Both the position numbers and the translations under genes were made by a program. Shown one piece after another: positions 52,870 to 61,470 of a stretch of DNA of 64,000 nt. The notes beneath the pieces were generated by a model. That model made no database searches and was not told the origin of the DNA. It saw only the letters and a list, made by a program, of their open reading frames with translations. How positions within the stretch are numbered: position 1 is the stretch's first letter; each line of letters begins with the position of its first letter. Where the stretch lies: assembly GCA_013289825.1 (NCBI GenBank), contig JABCZF010000001.1, forward strand, positions 186,001-250,000. Reading direction: 5' to 3'. Origin of the DNA: Acidobacteriota bacterium (GTDB lineage Bacteria; Acidobacteriota; Terriglobia; Acidiferrales; UBA7541).

Positions 52870-55815
52870 GTGGCCACTCCGGCAGCACAACTCGACGCCT
52901 CCGAACTACGTGCACGCGTACTTGAGGTTATTCGTGGTCTGCTTGAGGAATTGGGCAGCCGCGGGGCTTTGCCGATGCTCAACAGTGCGTCGCTGCTGGA
53001 CCGAGACCTCGGGCTCGGCAGCCTGGAACGCGTGGAATTGCTTGCGCGGCTCGAGACCGCGTTTGGTGTGCGGCTGCCCGATCAAGTTGTGGCGGAAGCA
53101 AACACTCCGGAAGATCTCACCAAGGCCCTTCTAACAGCGCCGGGAGCCGAGACGCAAGACGACGAAGCGGCTTCGGCTCTCGGCGCAGCGATCACCACAC
53201 AAAAACTGCACCGCGAAGCCCTGGATGCCGACATTTTCTCGATGCAGACGCTGCTCGAAGTGTTGCGCTATCGCGCCATGCATGACCCCGAGCGCACCCA
53301 CTTACTGATCACCGAGGAGACGGAAGGCAAAGAGCGCAGCGTGACGCTGACGTTTGGCGAACTGTACGCGTCGGCGCAGCGCTCGGCGGCGGAGTTGGCG
53401 CGACGCGGCGTGCCGGCCGGCGGGCGCGTGGCGCTGATGCTGCCAACGTCGCGCGCGTTTTTTGTTTCCTATGCGGGAATCTTGCTGGCGGGCGCCATTC
53501 CCGTGCCCATCTACCCGCCGTTCCGCGCGGATCGCATCGAGGAGTATGCGGCGCGGCAGTCGGCGATTCTCAACAATGCGGGAGTGGGCCTGCTGCTGAC
53601 GTTTCGCCAAGCAGAAGCGGTGGCGCGTTTGCTGAAACCTCGCGTCCATTCGCTCACGGAAGTGGCCGAAGCAGAGAAGTTGCTCGAGGCGGCGGATAAG
53701 GCGCCGCCGCCATCGCCTGGCGCGCTGCCCTTGCATCTTACGGGCAGCCGCGCACGGAAGGCCGGCGACATTGCCCTGTTGCAATACACTTCCGGCTCAA
53801 CCGGCGATCCCAAGGGTGTAGTTCTCACACACGCGAATTTACTCGCAAATATGCGAGCGATCGGCGAAGCCGTTGAACTTGGGCCTGGCGATGTGGGCGT
53901 GAGCTGGCTTCCACTTTATCACGACATGGGATTGATCGGCGCATGGCTTACCTTGCTGCACTTTGGAGTGCCCCTGGCGGTGATGTCGCCGCTGGCGTTT
54001 CTCACGCGGCCGGAACGCTGGCTGAAGGCGTTTCAAAAATATGGCGGAACGATTTCCGCGGCACCGAATTTTGCTTATGAATTGTGCGTGCGAAAGATCG
54101 CCGACAAGGACATCGAGGGAGTGGACTTGAGCGGCTGGCGAGCAGCGCTGAATGGCGCGGAGCCGGTGAATCCCGATACCTTGGAGCGGTTCGCGAAGCG
54201 CTTTGCGGACCACGGTTTTCGGCGCGAAGCACAATTGCCGGTGTACGGGCTTGCGGAGGCTTCTTTGGCGGTGACATTCCCGCCCCTGAATCGCGGGCCG
54301 CTCATCGATCGCATCGAACGCGAGGCCTTCACGGCAGAGGGCCGCGCCGTACCGGCACCTGCGGACGATCGGACGGCGATTGCTTTTGTTTCTTCCGGGA
54401 AGGCCGTGGCGCGGCACGAAGTGCGGATTGTGGACTCTAGCGGCAAGGAAGCGAGTGATCGGACCGAGGGTTTTCTGTGGTTTCGCGGAGCTTCGGCGAC
54501 CAGCGGCTACTACCAAAACGCGGAGGCCACTGAAAAACTGTTCCCCATGGGACCGGCGTCGGGCGATGGCGAATTTGCGTGGGTCGATACCGGCGACCGC
54601 GCGTACCGTGTGGATGGGGAGATCTACGTCACCGGGCGCGTGAAGGACATCATCATCAAAGGCGGGCGGAATCTCTATCCGCACGAAGTCGAAGAATTGG
54701 CCGCGCGCGCGGAAGGAATTCGCAAGGGCTGCATCGTTGCCTTTGGGCTGCAGGATGAAGCGTCGGGCACAGAAAAGCTGATCGTGGTGGCGGAATCCCG
54801 GGAGCGCGAGGCCTCCCCACGCGCTGCGATTGTGGCGGCGGTGACGGAACAAGTTTCCAAAGGGCTGGGGTTGCCGCCGGACCGCGTCGAGCTCATACCG
54901 CCAGGGAGTATTCCAAAAACTTCGAGTGGAAAGTTGCGGCGCGAGGAAACCAAGCAACTTTACCTTGCTGGGAAATTGTCCGCCGGCAAGGCGCCGGCGT
55001 GGCTGCAGATCGCGCGGCTTGCTACGGCCGGCGCGGCGCGCACGGCAGGGGCGGAAATATGGTCCGGCGTGCGGCGAGGGCTGGAAGTTGTCTACGGACT
55101 CTATTTTGGCATCGTGTTTTTGCTGTGGATCGTTCCGGCGTGGACGATCGTGAATTTCATCAACGACTACCGCAAAGCGGGCCGCTTTACTTCAGCAGCG
55201 CTTAAGATTCTGTTTGTGCTGATTGGCTGCCGCGTGCGCGTAGTTGGTAAAGAATACGTCGATTTGCCTGGCGCCAAGGTGTTTGCGGCAAATCACACCA
55301 GCTACTTTGATGTGCTGCCTTTGATGCTGGGCCTCGGCGTGTCGTATCACTTCGTGGCCAAAATGGAAGTCGGTAGAATACCATTCATCGGAACATTCTT
55401 GCGGCAGATGCGGCACACGAAATTTGACCGCAGCGATCGGCAATCGCGATTGCGGCAGTCGGAGGAGATCGAGAAATTGCTGCGCGAGGGTGAATCTGTC
55501 TTCGTGTTTCCCGAAGGAACGTTTACTGGCGAAGAGGGCGTGCGGCCGTTCCAGTTGGGGGCCTTCAAAGCCGCCGTGGATGCCGGCGCGCCAATTATTC
55601 CAGTCTCGCTCGCGGGTACGCGAAGATTCTTGCGCGATGGCACCTATTTGCCGCGTCCGACCAGCGTGACCATCACCGTGTCGCCGCCGATTTATCCCCG
55701 TGTCACGAGCGAGGCAAGCAAAGCCGAGGAAAATTCGGCGTGGCACGAATTGATTCGCCTTCGCGACACCACCCGCGAAGCGATAGCGCGCTTTACCGGC
55801 GAAACTCTTCTCTAG
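52870..55815 (+). CDS. ACP + fatty-acyl-AMP ligase + PlsC acyltransferase fusion
   Basis: 981 residues, GTG start. Three domains in order. (1) Residues 1-90: acyl carrier protein-like, with the phosphopantetheine Ser51 in DLGLGSLERVEL. (2) About 120-690: adenylate-forming domain of the FAAL type, with LLQYTSGSTGDPKGVVLTH, WLPLYHDMGLIGAWL, SPLAFLTRPERWLKAF, YGLAEASLAVTF and PKTSSGKLRR. (3) After two hydrophobic stretches (VVYGLYFGIVFLLWIVPAW), a PlsC acyltransferase with AANHTSYFDV (HX4D, His809) and FVFPEGTFTG. The layout suggests that a fatty acid is activated as acyl-AMP, loaded on the built-in carrier and passed to a lysophospholipid or other acceptor at the membrane. The path is inference. 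Confidence 0.92.
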   Translation: MATPAAQLDASELRARVLEVIRGLLEELGSRGALPMLNSASLLDRDLGLGSLERVELLARLETAFGVRLPDQVVAEANTPEDLTKALLTAPGAETQDDEAASALGAAITTQKLHREALDADIFSMQTLLEVLRYRAMHDPERTHLLITEETEGKERSVTLTFGELYASAQRSAAELARRGVPAGGRVALMLPTSRAFFVSYAGILLAGAIPVPIYPPFRADRIEEYAARQSAILNNAGVGLLLTFRQAEAVARLLKPRVHSLTEVAEAEKLLEAADKAPPPSPGALPLHLTGSRARKAGDIALLQYTSGSTGDPKGVVLTHANLLANMRAIGEAVELGPGDVGVSWLPLYHDMGLIGAWLTLLHFGVPLAVMSPLAFLTRPERWLKAFQKYGGTISAAPNFAYELCVRKIADKDIEGVDLSGWRAALNGAEPVNPDTLERFAKRFADHGFRREAQLPVYGLAEASLAVTFPPLNRGPLIDRIEREAFTAEGRAVPAPADDRTAIAFVSSGKAVARHEVRIVDSSGKEASDRTEGFLWFRGASATSGYYQNAEATEKLFPMGPASGDGEFAWVDTGDRAYRVDGEIYVTGRVKDIIIKGGRNLYPHEVEELAARAEGIRKGCIVAFGLQDEASGTEKLIVVAESREREASPRAAIVAAVTEQVSKGLGLPPDRVELIPPGSIPKTSSGKLRREETKQLYLAGKLSAGKAPAWLQIARLATAGAARTAGAEIWSGVRRGLEVVYGLYFGIVFLLWIVPAWTIVNFINDYRKAGRFTSAALKILFVLIGCRVRVVGKEYVDLPGAKVFAANHTSYFDVLPLMLGLGVSYHFVAKMEVGRIPFIGTFLRQMRHTKFDRSDRQSRLRQSEEIEKLLREGESVFVFPEGTFTGEEGVRPFQLGAFKAAVDAGAPIIPVSLAGTRRFLRDGTYLPRPTSVTITVSPPIYPRVTSEASKAEENSAWHELIRLRDTTREAIARFTGETLL

Positions 55816-56029
55816 GAAACCCGTCATTTGACGGCCGCCGCGCGGTCACTTCTCTTCCCCAAATTATTTCTCTCGGGTTGCAACTTGCGCGGGCAGCGAC
55901 GCATCTTTATGAACAACACAAAAGAGAAAATGCGGACTGCTGCCTTCCTGCCTTAGGCACGCCGCTCGACGCGAAGCCGCGCGTGGATCACGCCGGAACG
56001 CGCAGACAGTTCAAACTACTGGAGGAATT

Positions 56030-56593
56030 ATGAAATTACGGATAGTGGTGTCTGTACTTGTGTTTATTTCGCTATGCAGCGGAATCGCCCATGCGCAGGA
56101 AACGCCCAAGGTGGATGTTTTCGCCGGCTATTCCTACGTGCGTGAAAATCCCGGCCCGGCGAGCGGGGACAGCTTCAGCTTGAACGGCGGAAGCGCGTCC
56201 GTGACCTATCACATCAAGGATTGGGTCAGCGCCGTAGCGGATTTCGGCGGCTATCACAACGGAAGTATTCTGGGCACTGGAGTGGACGGAACGCTTTCGA
56301 CGTATCTCTTCGGTCCGCGCGTTTCTTATCGAAGCTACAGACACTTTACGCCGTTTGCCGAGGCTCTTTTCGGCGTGGCGCATGCAGGAGCTAGCATAGC
56401 CGGAGGCGCGAGTGGATCGCAAAACGCGTTTGCCATGGCGATCGGGGGAGGCGTGGACTATCGGATTAACAATCGATTCTCTTTGCGGCCCCTCGAGGTC
56501 GACTATTTAATGACGCGGTTTCCCGAAGGAACTCCCAACCATCAAACCCAAAACAATCTCCGCGCCTCGACGGGCATGGTGATTCACTTCTAG
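56030..56593 (+). CDS. Outer-membrane beta-barrel protein (OmpA/Opa-like)
   Basis: 187 residues. Signal peptide MKLRIVVSVLVFISLCSGIAHA, then an eight-strand-type barrel: KVDVFAGYSYVRENPGPA, SVTYHIKDWVSAVADFGGYH, YLFGPRVSYRSYRHFTPFAEALFGV, AMAIGGGVDYRINNRFSLRPLEVDYLMTRF. The C-terminal residue is Phe (GMVIHF), the outer-membrane assembly signal. GGAGG lies before the ATG. Confidence 0.85.
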   Translation: MKLRIVVSVLVFISLCSGIAHAQETPKVDVFAGYSYVRENPGPASGDSFSLNGGSASVTYHIKDWVSAVADFGGYHNGSILGTGVDGTLSTYLFGPRVSYRSYRHFTPFAEALFGVAHAGASIAGGASGSQNAFAMAIGGGVDYRINNRFSLRPLEVDYLMTRFPEGTPNHQTQNNLRASTGMVIHF

Positions 56594-56671
56594 AAATCTC
56601 GAGAAGCGGTGAACTTCGGAGTTGTCTTGTGGGGCGGAAGACCGTTCCAGGAGTCGGTAGCCTGGTCGAGG

Positions 56672-56711
56672 CAGGGGGCCGCGCGATAGTAAAGGCAGGC
56701 GCGGCCCCCTG
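56672..56711. repeat. Very stable 13-bp perfect inverted repeat
   Basis: CAGGGGGCCGCGC (56672-56684) pairs without mismatch with 56699-56711; 14-nt loop. No T run follows on either strand. Located about 80 bp after the beta-barrel gene and about 100 bp before the terminator of the convergent tonB gene. It could be an mRNA-stabilising hairpin, a rho-type terminator or a dispersed palindrome. Confidence 0.6.
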
Positions 56712-56808
56712 CGCACCTCTCTGGCGCATCAAGGGTGGCAAATCATGATGGCATTTCTCGAGGTATCGAATTTTCGGTTGGACTCTTGAATGCCAACGTG
56801 AGGGCACG

Positions 56809-56844
56809 AAAAAACCAAGGGCCGCCTATTTGAGGACGGCCCTT
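56809..56844 (-). terminator. Rho-independent terminator of the TonB gene
   Basis: AAGGGCCG (56817-56824) pairs perfectly with CGGCCCTT (56837-56844); on the minus strand a GG and six T follow. It lies 36 bp after the tonB-like stop codon. Confidence 0.8.
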
Positions 56845-56879
56845 CTGATTTCTCGAGAGAACCGGACAGGACCTCGCGA

Positions 56880-57650
56880 CTAGCGCTGAAGGGTGTAAAT
56901 GACCGTGATGTAAGTCTCGATCTCGACAGGCTGACCGTTGAGAACCGTGGGGCGGTAGCGCCACTGGCTCACGGCGTCGGTAGCCGAGCTCAGGAAGAGC
57001 GCATCCCCTTTGACCACCTGCAAGGATTGCATGGTTCCGTCGGTGGCGATGATGGCGCGTAATTCCACCTGGCCTTCGCGATGGGTCTGTCTCGCCAGTG
57101 GAGGATAGACGGGCTCGACGCGATGGATCAGCATCGCTGACTCCAGGTGAGTCACGACCAGGCGGTGTGGCGTTGGTGGACGCAGATCCCCAGGGCGCTC
57201 GGGCTGACGCCTTCCGTCATCGATGTCGATGCCCCACGGAGCTTGCGGGCCTTCTCTTCCGTCGGATGGGCCGATTCCCGGAATGGGATCCTGCTGCGAG
57301 GAGTTGTCCGTGGTAGTGGGATGATCAGGAATTATTGGCGAATAGCAGGTGGAACAGAGATTCCTAACGGGCCGTACGGGCGCGGTGGCGGTTGTATGAG
57401 GATGCTCTGGTGCGCTCCCATGGTAGTACGGCGGGATCGGAGTCAGAGCGAGAGCGATGCGTTCCGTTCTTCCGAACAAGGGAACCAGAATGATGGCCGT
57501 GAGAATCGCGCTTTGCGCTGCGATGGAAATAGTCAGGGCTCGGCGGCGAATGCGCCGTTCGCCTGCGCGCTGTTCAACATTGCCTTCCACGAAACAACCT
57601 TCGAGGGAACCAAAATCATTTTGCGAATGGGGCTCGGGTTCGCTAGACAT
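56880..57650 (-). CDS. TonB-family energy transducer protein
   Basis: 256 residues from ATG 57650 (GGAGG 6 nt upstream); the longer open frame to 57830 is not needed. One membrane helix (ALTISIAAQSAILTAIILVPLF), a periplasmic Pro/His-rich spacer, and a C-terminal TonB domain: MLIHRVEPVYPPLARQTHRE, then GQVELRAIIATDGTM and AVSQWRYRPTVLNGQPVEI. Would couple proton motive force to TonB-dependent receptors such as the one at 23593-26562. No exbB/exbD nearby. Confidence 0.9.
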   Translation of the reverse strand: MSSEPEPHSQNDFGSLEGCFVEGNVEQRAGERRIRRRALTISIAAQSAILTAIILVPLFGRTERIALALTPIPPYYHGSAPEHPHTTATAPVRPVRNLCSTCYSPIIPDHPTTTDNSSQQDPIPGIGPSDGREGPQAPWGIDIDDGRRQPERPGDLRPPTPHRLVVTHLESAMLIHRVEPVYPPLARQTHREGQVELRAIIATDGTMQSLQVVKGDALFLSSATDAVSQWRYRPTVLNGQPVEIETYITVIYTLQR

Positions 57651-58206
57651 CACACACCTCCACGGGAAAGTTCTGCGAGTGAGAACGGAGATTTTTGCGA
57701 CGCCGGCTTCCTGTGGGTTGCTCAACGACCGCAGGAGACCGGCGCCGCGCTCGCAGGGATATGAGGTGCGCGCGTCCTCTGTAAGATTGGACACCGGGAA
57801 GGTGGACAAGTTCCCGCGCGGCCCCAACACGTGCTGATGGTTGGTTTCTCCGGAGCAGCGGCATCAAGCAGCAGAAAGGAGCGTCCTGAACTGCCCTCGC
57901 TCGCTTAGGTCCTGAGCTCGTTTGGTTTCCGGATGGACGGGGGAGAGTGTTGCCCGAGCGCCGAGCGGCAACAGCCAAATTCGCATGCTAGCGTCGCTGG
58001 CACGCGCCTGGGGTGCGTAACCGGCATGGCGACTTTTTCTCACACCGAACCAGGAGACCAGTCGGGATAGCGCCCGGAAGCTAGGGACAGGGCTCTCGAG
58101 GAGGGCCGCATCTTGCTGATTTCGGGATACTTATTTACATGAACCGAAAATGCGGTTTGGCGCATCCCATGCTGTGTGGACGTGGATCTGAAGGAGGGTT
58201 ACCCCG
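57651..58206. other. Intergenic region between tonB and zinc-ribbon genes
   Basis: 556 bp. It covers the frame extension upstream of the TonB gene and no other supported gene; no hairpin with a T run, tRNA or clear promoter pair was seen. AAGGAGG at 58191-58197 serves the next gene. Confidence 0.5.
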
Positions 58207-58521
58207 ATGGAAGGGCGTAATGTCGAGACCATAGGCGTACGCCGCACGGGTTGGGCTGCTCTGGACCGCGATCCGCAGCAGGACAAAGTGGAGTTTGTCT
58301 GTCCGTACTGCGGCGCACGGGACGAGAAAAATGCCAGACGCGAGCGGGCACTGTATCATTTCACGGACGGCTTTCTGCAGGATTTGCAGGGCGAAGTAAC
58401 GCAGTGCCATTCCTGCAAGCGATCGTTGCGCGTGGTCCCGGTGGTGCTGCTGCACGACCAGGACGAAGAGCGGCGATTTGAGGCTGTCTTCTCGGACGAA
58501 TTGGCTGCCGCGAAGAATTAA
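58207..58521 (+). CDS. Small zinc-ribbon protein
   Basis: 104 residues with two Cys pairs: VCPYCGARDEK (residues about 32-35) and QCHSCKRSLRVVPVVLL (about 67-70), spaced as in a zinc ribbon. The rest is charged and helical (ERALYHFTDGFLQDLQG, EERRFEAVFSDELAAAKN). No known family beyond the ribbon. Followed by a strong terminator, so it is a separate transcription unit. Confidence 0.7.
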   Translation: MEGRNVETIGVRRTGWAALDRDPQQDKVEFVCPYCGARDEKNARRERALYHFTDGFLQDLQGEVTQCHSCKRSLRVVPVVLLHDQDEERRFEAVFSDELAAAKN

Positions 58522-58544
58522 TTCGTTCTGATAACGGAAAATCG

Positions 58545-58579
58545 AAACGGGGCGCAATTTTTCGCGCCCCGTTTTTTTT
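58545..58579 (+). terminator. Rho-independent terminator of the zinc-ribbon gene
   Basis: AAACGGGGCGC (58545-58555) pairs with GCGCCCCGTTT (58564-58574), followed by a run of T. Directly after the stop codon region of the zinc-ribbon gene. Confidence 0.85.
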
Positions 58580-58647
58580 CGGTTGCCGCGGGCAAAGGCT
58601 TCGCGCCGCTCGAGGCGCCAGTAGTCGGCTCGCGGGCTTTGAAATCC

Positions 58648-58748
58648 TCCTCGCCCGAAAGGGGCCCGAAAGGGCGAGGATTGCTACGGAGCCGGGTTTT
58701 GGTCCGGTCTCTTCGCTGGGTTCCTCCCACGGCTCCCGAAAGGGCGAG
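58648..58748. repeat. Palindrome and 14-bp direct repeat CCCGAAAGGGCGAG
   Basis: TCCTCGCCC (58648-58656) pairs with GGGCGAGGA (58672-58680). The word CCCGAAAGGGCGAG occurs at 58665-58678 and again at 58735-58748. Looks like a dispersed intergenic repeat; only a genome-wide count could confirm. Confidence 0.5.
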
Positions 58749-58778
58749 TGACGGCGAGGACGTTTCGAATTTCTGCAC

Positions 58779-58815
58779 AAAACAAAAGGAGCGCAGCGGG
58801 ATTTCGCCGCGCTCC
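58779..58815 (-). terminator. Probable terminator of the small His-rich protein gene
   Basis: GGAGCGC (58788-58794) pairs with GCGCTCC (58809-58815); on the minus strand TTTTGTTTT follows. Nineteen bp after the stop of the next minus-strand gene. Confidence 0.6.
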
Positions 58816-58833
58816 GCAGGGGAAGGAAGAAAA

Positions 58834-59166
58834 CTAGTGGTCGCGTGGGTGGTCGTGGTCGTGCTCGTCCCAATCACGTTCCGAGTGCCACTTCTGAGCG
58901 TCTTCATCCCACCAGCGATGGCCGTGTTCCCAGCACCATTCCCGGGCTGCCACTAGGGTTCGACGCTTCTCTGCTGCCTGAGGGCTGTCCCAGCCATGTT
59001 TCACAGCGGCCCTGTGCAGTTCGTGATCGATGCGAATGATCCGCTTCTGGCAGTCGTCCTCATCGGCACGCGTCTGTGGCAGGCCGAATAGCAGGAAAGA
59101 ACCGGCCAGCGTGGCTCCTGCCAGCAGAGTTTTTCTGAAGAATGAAAAATCTGTTTTATGTCCCAT
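58834..59166 (-). CDS. Small exported His/Trp/acidic-rich protein
   Basis: 110 residues from ATG 59166. Signal peptide with a Lys/Arg start and hydrophobic core (TLLAGATLAGSFLLFGLPQTRA). The mature part has two Cys (DDCQKRI, AREWCWEHGHRW) and ends EHDHDHPRDH. The mature sequence has many His, Asp and Glu, so metal binding is possible but unproven. No family recognised. A long open frame to 59538 exists upstream but has no family character. Weak ribosome site. Confidence 0.55.
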   Translation of the reverse strand: MGHKTDFSFFRKTLLAGATLAGSFLLFGLPQTRADEDDCQKRIIRIDHELHRAAVKHGWDSPQAAEKRRTLVAAREWCWEHGHRWWDEDAQKWHSERDWDEHDHDHPRDH

Positions 59167-59294
59167 AAGCGTTTTTTTTCTCCCGTTCTCAGAATAACGA
59201 TTCCAGCCTAATAAGGCTCGGGAACGACGGCCATCGGGTAAAGACCGTAGAAGGATCAAAGGCCAAGCCGTAGAAGCAGAGGAGCCGGTTCCGC

Positions 59295-60173
59295 CTAGTA
59301 CGCCTGCAGGAAGGGATCGACTTCCATGTGGTACTTCTCGAGGCCCGCTCGGATGTGGTCGAAAGCTTCGTCCACGCTGTCGGCGAACTGCAGCATCTTG
59401 TATTCCTCTTCGTTGATCGTGCCCCAGTTCACCATGGCCTTCCAATTTAGAACCTTGTCCCAGTATTTGCGGCCGTAGATGAGGATGATGTTGTGTTTGG
59501 CGAGCTTTCCCGTTTGTAGAAGTGTGAGCATTTCCCAAAGCTCATCCATGGTGCCGAAGCCGCCGGGAAAAACGATCAGCGCTTTGGCGATTTGCGCGAA
59601 CCAGAGTTTGCGCATGAAGAAGTAATGGAAATTGAAGCTGAGCTCGGGGCTGATGTAGGCGTTGGCGAACTGCTCGTGGGGCAGTTCAATGGAAAGGCCG
59701 ATGGACTTGCCGCCAGCTTCGCTGGCGCCGCGATTCGCGGCTTCCATGATGCCCGGACCACCGCCAGAGCAGATGACGAAACGGCGCGGCCTGGGTCCGA
59801 GAGTCAGAGACCAGGAGGTAATTTTGTGCGAGAGTTGGCGCGCTTCTTCGTAGTAACGGGACATTTCTAGGAGACTCTTCGCGTGGCGCAGTTCGCTACG
59901 GTGCCTGGTCTGCGCGGCGGGGGAGAGCTTGCGGATATTCTCCTTTTTCAGGCGCGTGCAACGCCCCTGAGCCGTTTCGTTCGATTCGATGCGGGCGGAA
60001 CCAAACATAACGATGGTATCGGCGATCCCTTCTTTTTTGAGCTGTACCAGTGGATGAAGGTACTCCGCCAGGATGCGCAGGGGCCGGGCAGGGGTGCTTT
60101 CCAGAAACCGGTGATCTTCATGAGGGGCTTTTGGGGCATGCTGGAGCTTGAGCTTTGGCTGACCTGCGGACAT
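59295..60173 (-). CDS. LOG-family protein (PGGxGTxxE, TIGR00730-like)
   Basis: 292 residues from ATG 60173 (GGAGAG 8 nt upstream). Rossmann-like nucleotide-binding fold with VMFGSARIESN, ICSGGGPGIMEAANRGASEAGG, and the signature VFPGGFGTMDELWEML. LOG proteins are phosphoribohydrolases, releasing bases from nucleotide monophosphates (cytokinin activation in plants); the larger bacterial members remain poorly defined and are often misnamed lysine decarboxylases. Overlaps no gene; divergent from the VWA gene. Confidence 0.88.
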   Translation of the reverse strand: MSAGQPKLKLQHAPKAPHEDHRFLESTPARPLRILAEYLHPLVQLKKEGIADTIVMFGSARIESNETAQGRCTRLKKENIRKLSPAAQTRHRSELRHAKSLLEMSRYYEEARQLSHKITSWSLTLGPRPRRFVICSGGGPGIMEAANRGASEAGGKSIGLSIELPHEQFANAYISPELSFNFHYFFMRKLWFAQIAKALIVFPGGFGTMDELWEMLTLLQTGKLAKHNIILIYGRKYWDKVLNWKAMVNWGTINEEEYKMLQFADSVDEAFDHIRAGLEKYHMEVDPFLQAY

Positions 60174-60302
60174 GGGGTTTTCTCTCCGGAAGATGCAAAC
60201 AATCATTGTAGGAATCGCCGAGGCTCGCGGCAACGTCTTCCGGCGTGGGTGCGTCGAATTGAGTACACTGCGGGAACCGGGCCTTTTCTAGCGGGAGAGG
60301 GA

Positions 60303-61451
60303 ATGAAGCAAACCACAGGTAGATGGGCAGTGCTGCTCGTTGTTCTGCTGGTGCGCACGGGAGTCCTCGGAGCGCAGGCTCCGGAGGGGCCCCTGGCACC
60401 GAGGCCGGGCCAGCCGGTCCAGCAGATGCCCCCGGACGTCGAAGCCAAGCTGAAAGTTCGCGTGGCGCTGGTGAATATGCCAGTGACGGTGCGTGATGCG
60501 AAAGGCGACATGGTGCATGACCTAAACCCCAAGGATTTTCGCGTCACGGATAACGGTGTAGAACAGAAGATTTCACATTTCGATCTCGGCGGCGATCCTC
60601 TTTCCGTCGTGATTTTGATCGAGACCAGTTCGCGCATCGACCCGATCCTGGCAGAGATACGCAAGACCGGGATTCTTTTCACGCAAACGGTGATGGGGCC
60701 GGAAGGAGAGGCCGCCGTGGTGGGCTTCAACGATGCCGTGGACAAGCTCGAGGACTTCACAAGCGACGGCGATGCGATTGAAAACGGCCTGGCGCGGCTC
60801 GCAACCGGAACATCCGGCTTGAAACTGTACGATGCCATGGCCGTGGGCGTCGAGATGCTCAGTAGCCGCCAGCCGGTGCCAACCCCGGATAAGCCCGGAA
60901 AGCGGCGCGTGATGGTGATTCTGTCCGAGACGGTGGATGCGGGAAGCGAGGCGAAACTTGGCGAGGTGCTGCGAAAGGCCCAGCTTGCGAATGTGACGAT
61001 TTACAGCGTGGGCCTTTCCACCACGCGTTCAGAATTGAAGGCCAAACCAAAGGACACGCAGATTCAAACGGCTCCGCCAGGCATTTTCACGCTGCCTCCG
61101 CCGCCGGGGACGGTCGAAACTCCCACGACCGAGGCCAACCGTAACAGCGGCGTGGACTTGCTGGGACTGGCCGTGTGGGCGGTCGAACACGTGGACAACA
61201 AGGTAAAGGATCACGCGATGGAGGTGGCTTCGACGGCCACAGGCGGCCTACACCTCTCGACCTACAAGGACCGTTCGATCGAAAAAGCCATCGACGAAAT
61301 CGGCGGCGAGTTGCATTCGCAATATACCCTCGGATATACGCCGACGGATTCGAGTGACCTGGGCTATCACGAAATCAAAGTGCAAGTGGATCGTAAGAAC
61401 TTGAAGGTTCGCGCACGGCCTGGGTATTACGTCCCGCCGCCGGAAGGCTGA
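60303..61451 (+). CDS. Exported VWFA-domain protein (acidobacterial TIGR03436 type)
   Basis: 382 residues from ATG 60303; the frame is open back to 59883 but the signal peptide (WAVLLVVLLVRTGVLGAQ) follows this ATG. Then VNMPVTVRDAKGDMVHDLNPKDF, typical of the acidobacterial VWFA-related family, and a von Willebrand A-like domain (SVVILIETSSRIDPI, where the MIDAS DxSxS is replaced by ETSS). C-terminus QYTLGYTPTDSSDLGYHEIKVQV, ending RARPGYYVPPPE. Role unknown, probably extracellular or periplasmic adhesion. Confidence 0.88.
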   Translation: MKQTTGRWAVLLVVLLVRTGVLGAQAPEGPLAPRPGQPVQQMPPDVEAKLKVRVALVNMPVTVRDAKGDMVHDLNPKDFRVTDNGVEQKISHFDLGGDPLSVVILIETSSRIDPILAEIRKTGILFTQTVMGPEGEAAVVGFNDAVDKLEDFTSDGDAIENGLARLATGTSGLKLYDAMAVGVEMLSSRQPVPTPDKPGKRRVMVILSETVDAGSEAKLGEVLRKAQLANVTIYSVGLSTTRSELKAKPKDTQIQTAPPGIFTLPPPPGTVETPTTEANRNSGVDLLGLAVWAVEHVDNKVKDHAMEVASTATGGLHLSTYKDRSIEKAIDEIGGELHSQYTLGYTPTDSSDLGYHEIKVQVDRKNLKVRARPGYYVPPPEG

Positions 61452-61470
61452 CAACTTCTCTGTAGCAGTG

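Larger units (their letters stand above)
58522..58833. other. Intergenic region with terminators and palindromic repeats
   Basis: No gene supported. It holds the terminator of the zinc-ribbon gene, two copies of a 14-bp word within palindromic sequence and the terminator of the converging small exported protein gene. Confidence 0.6.
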
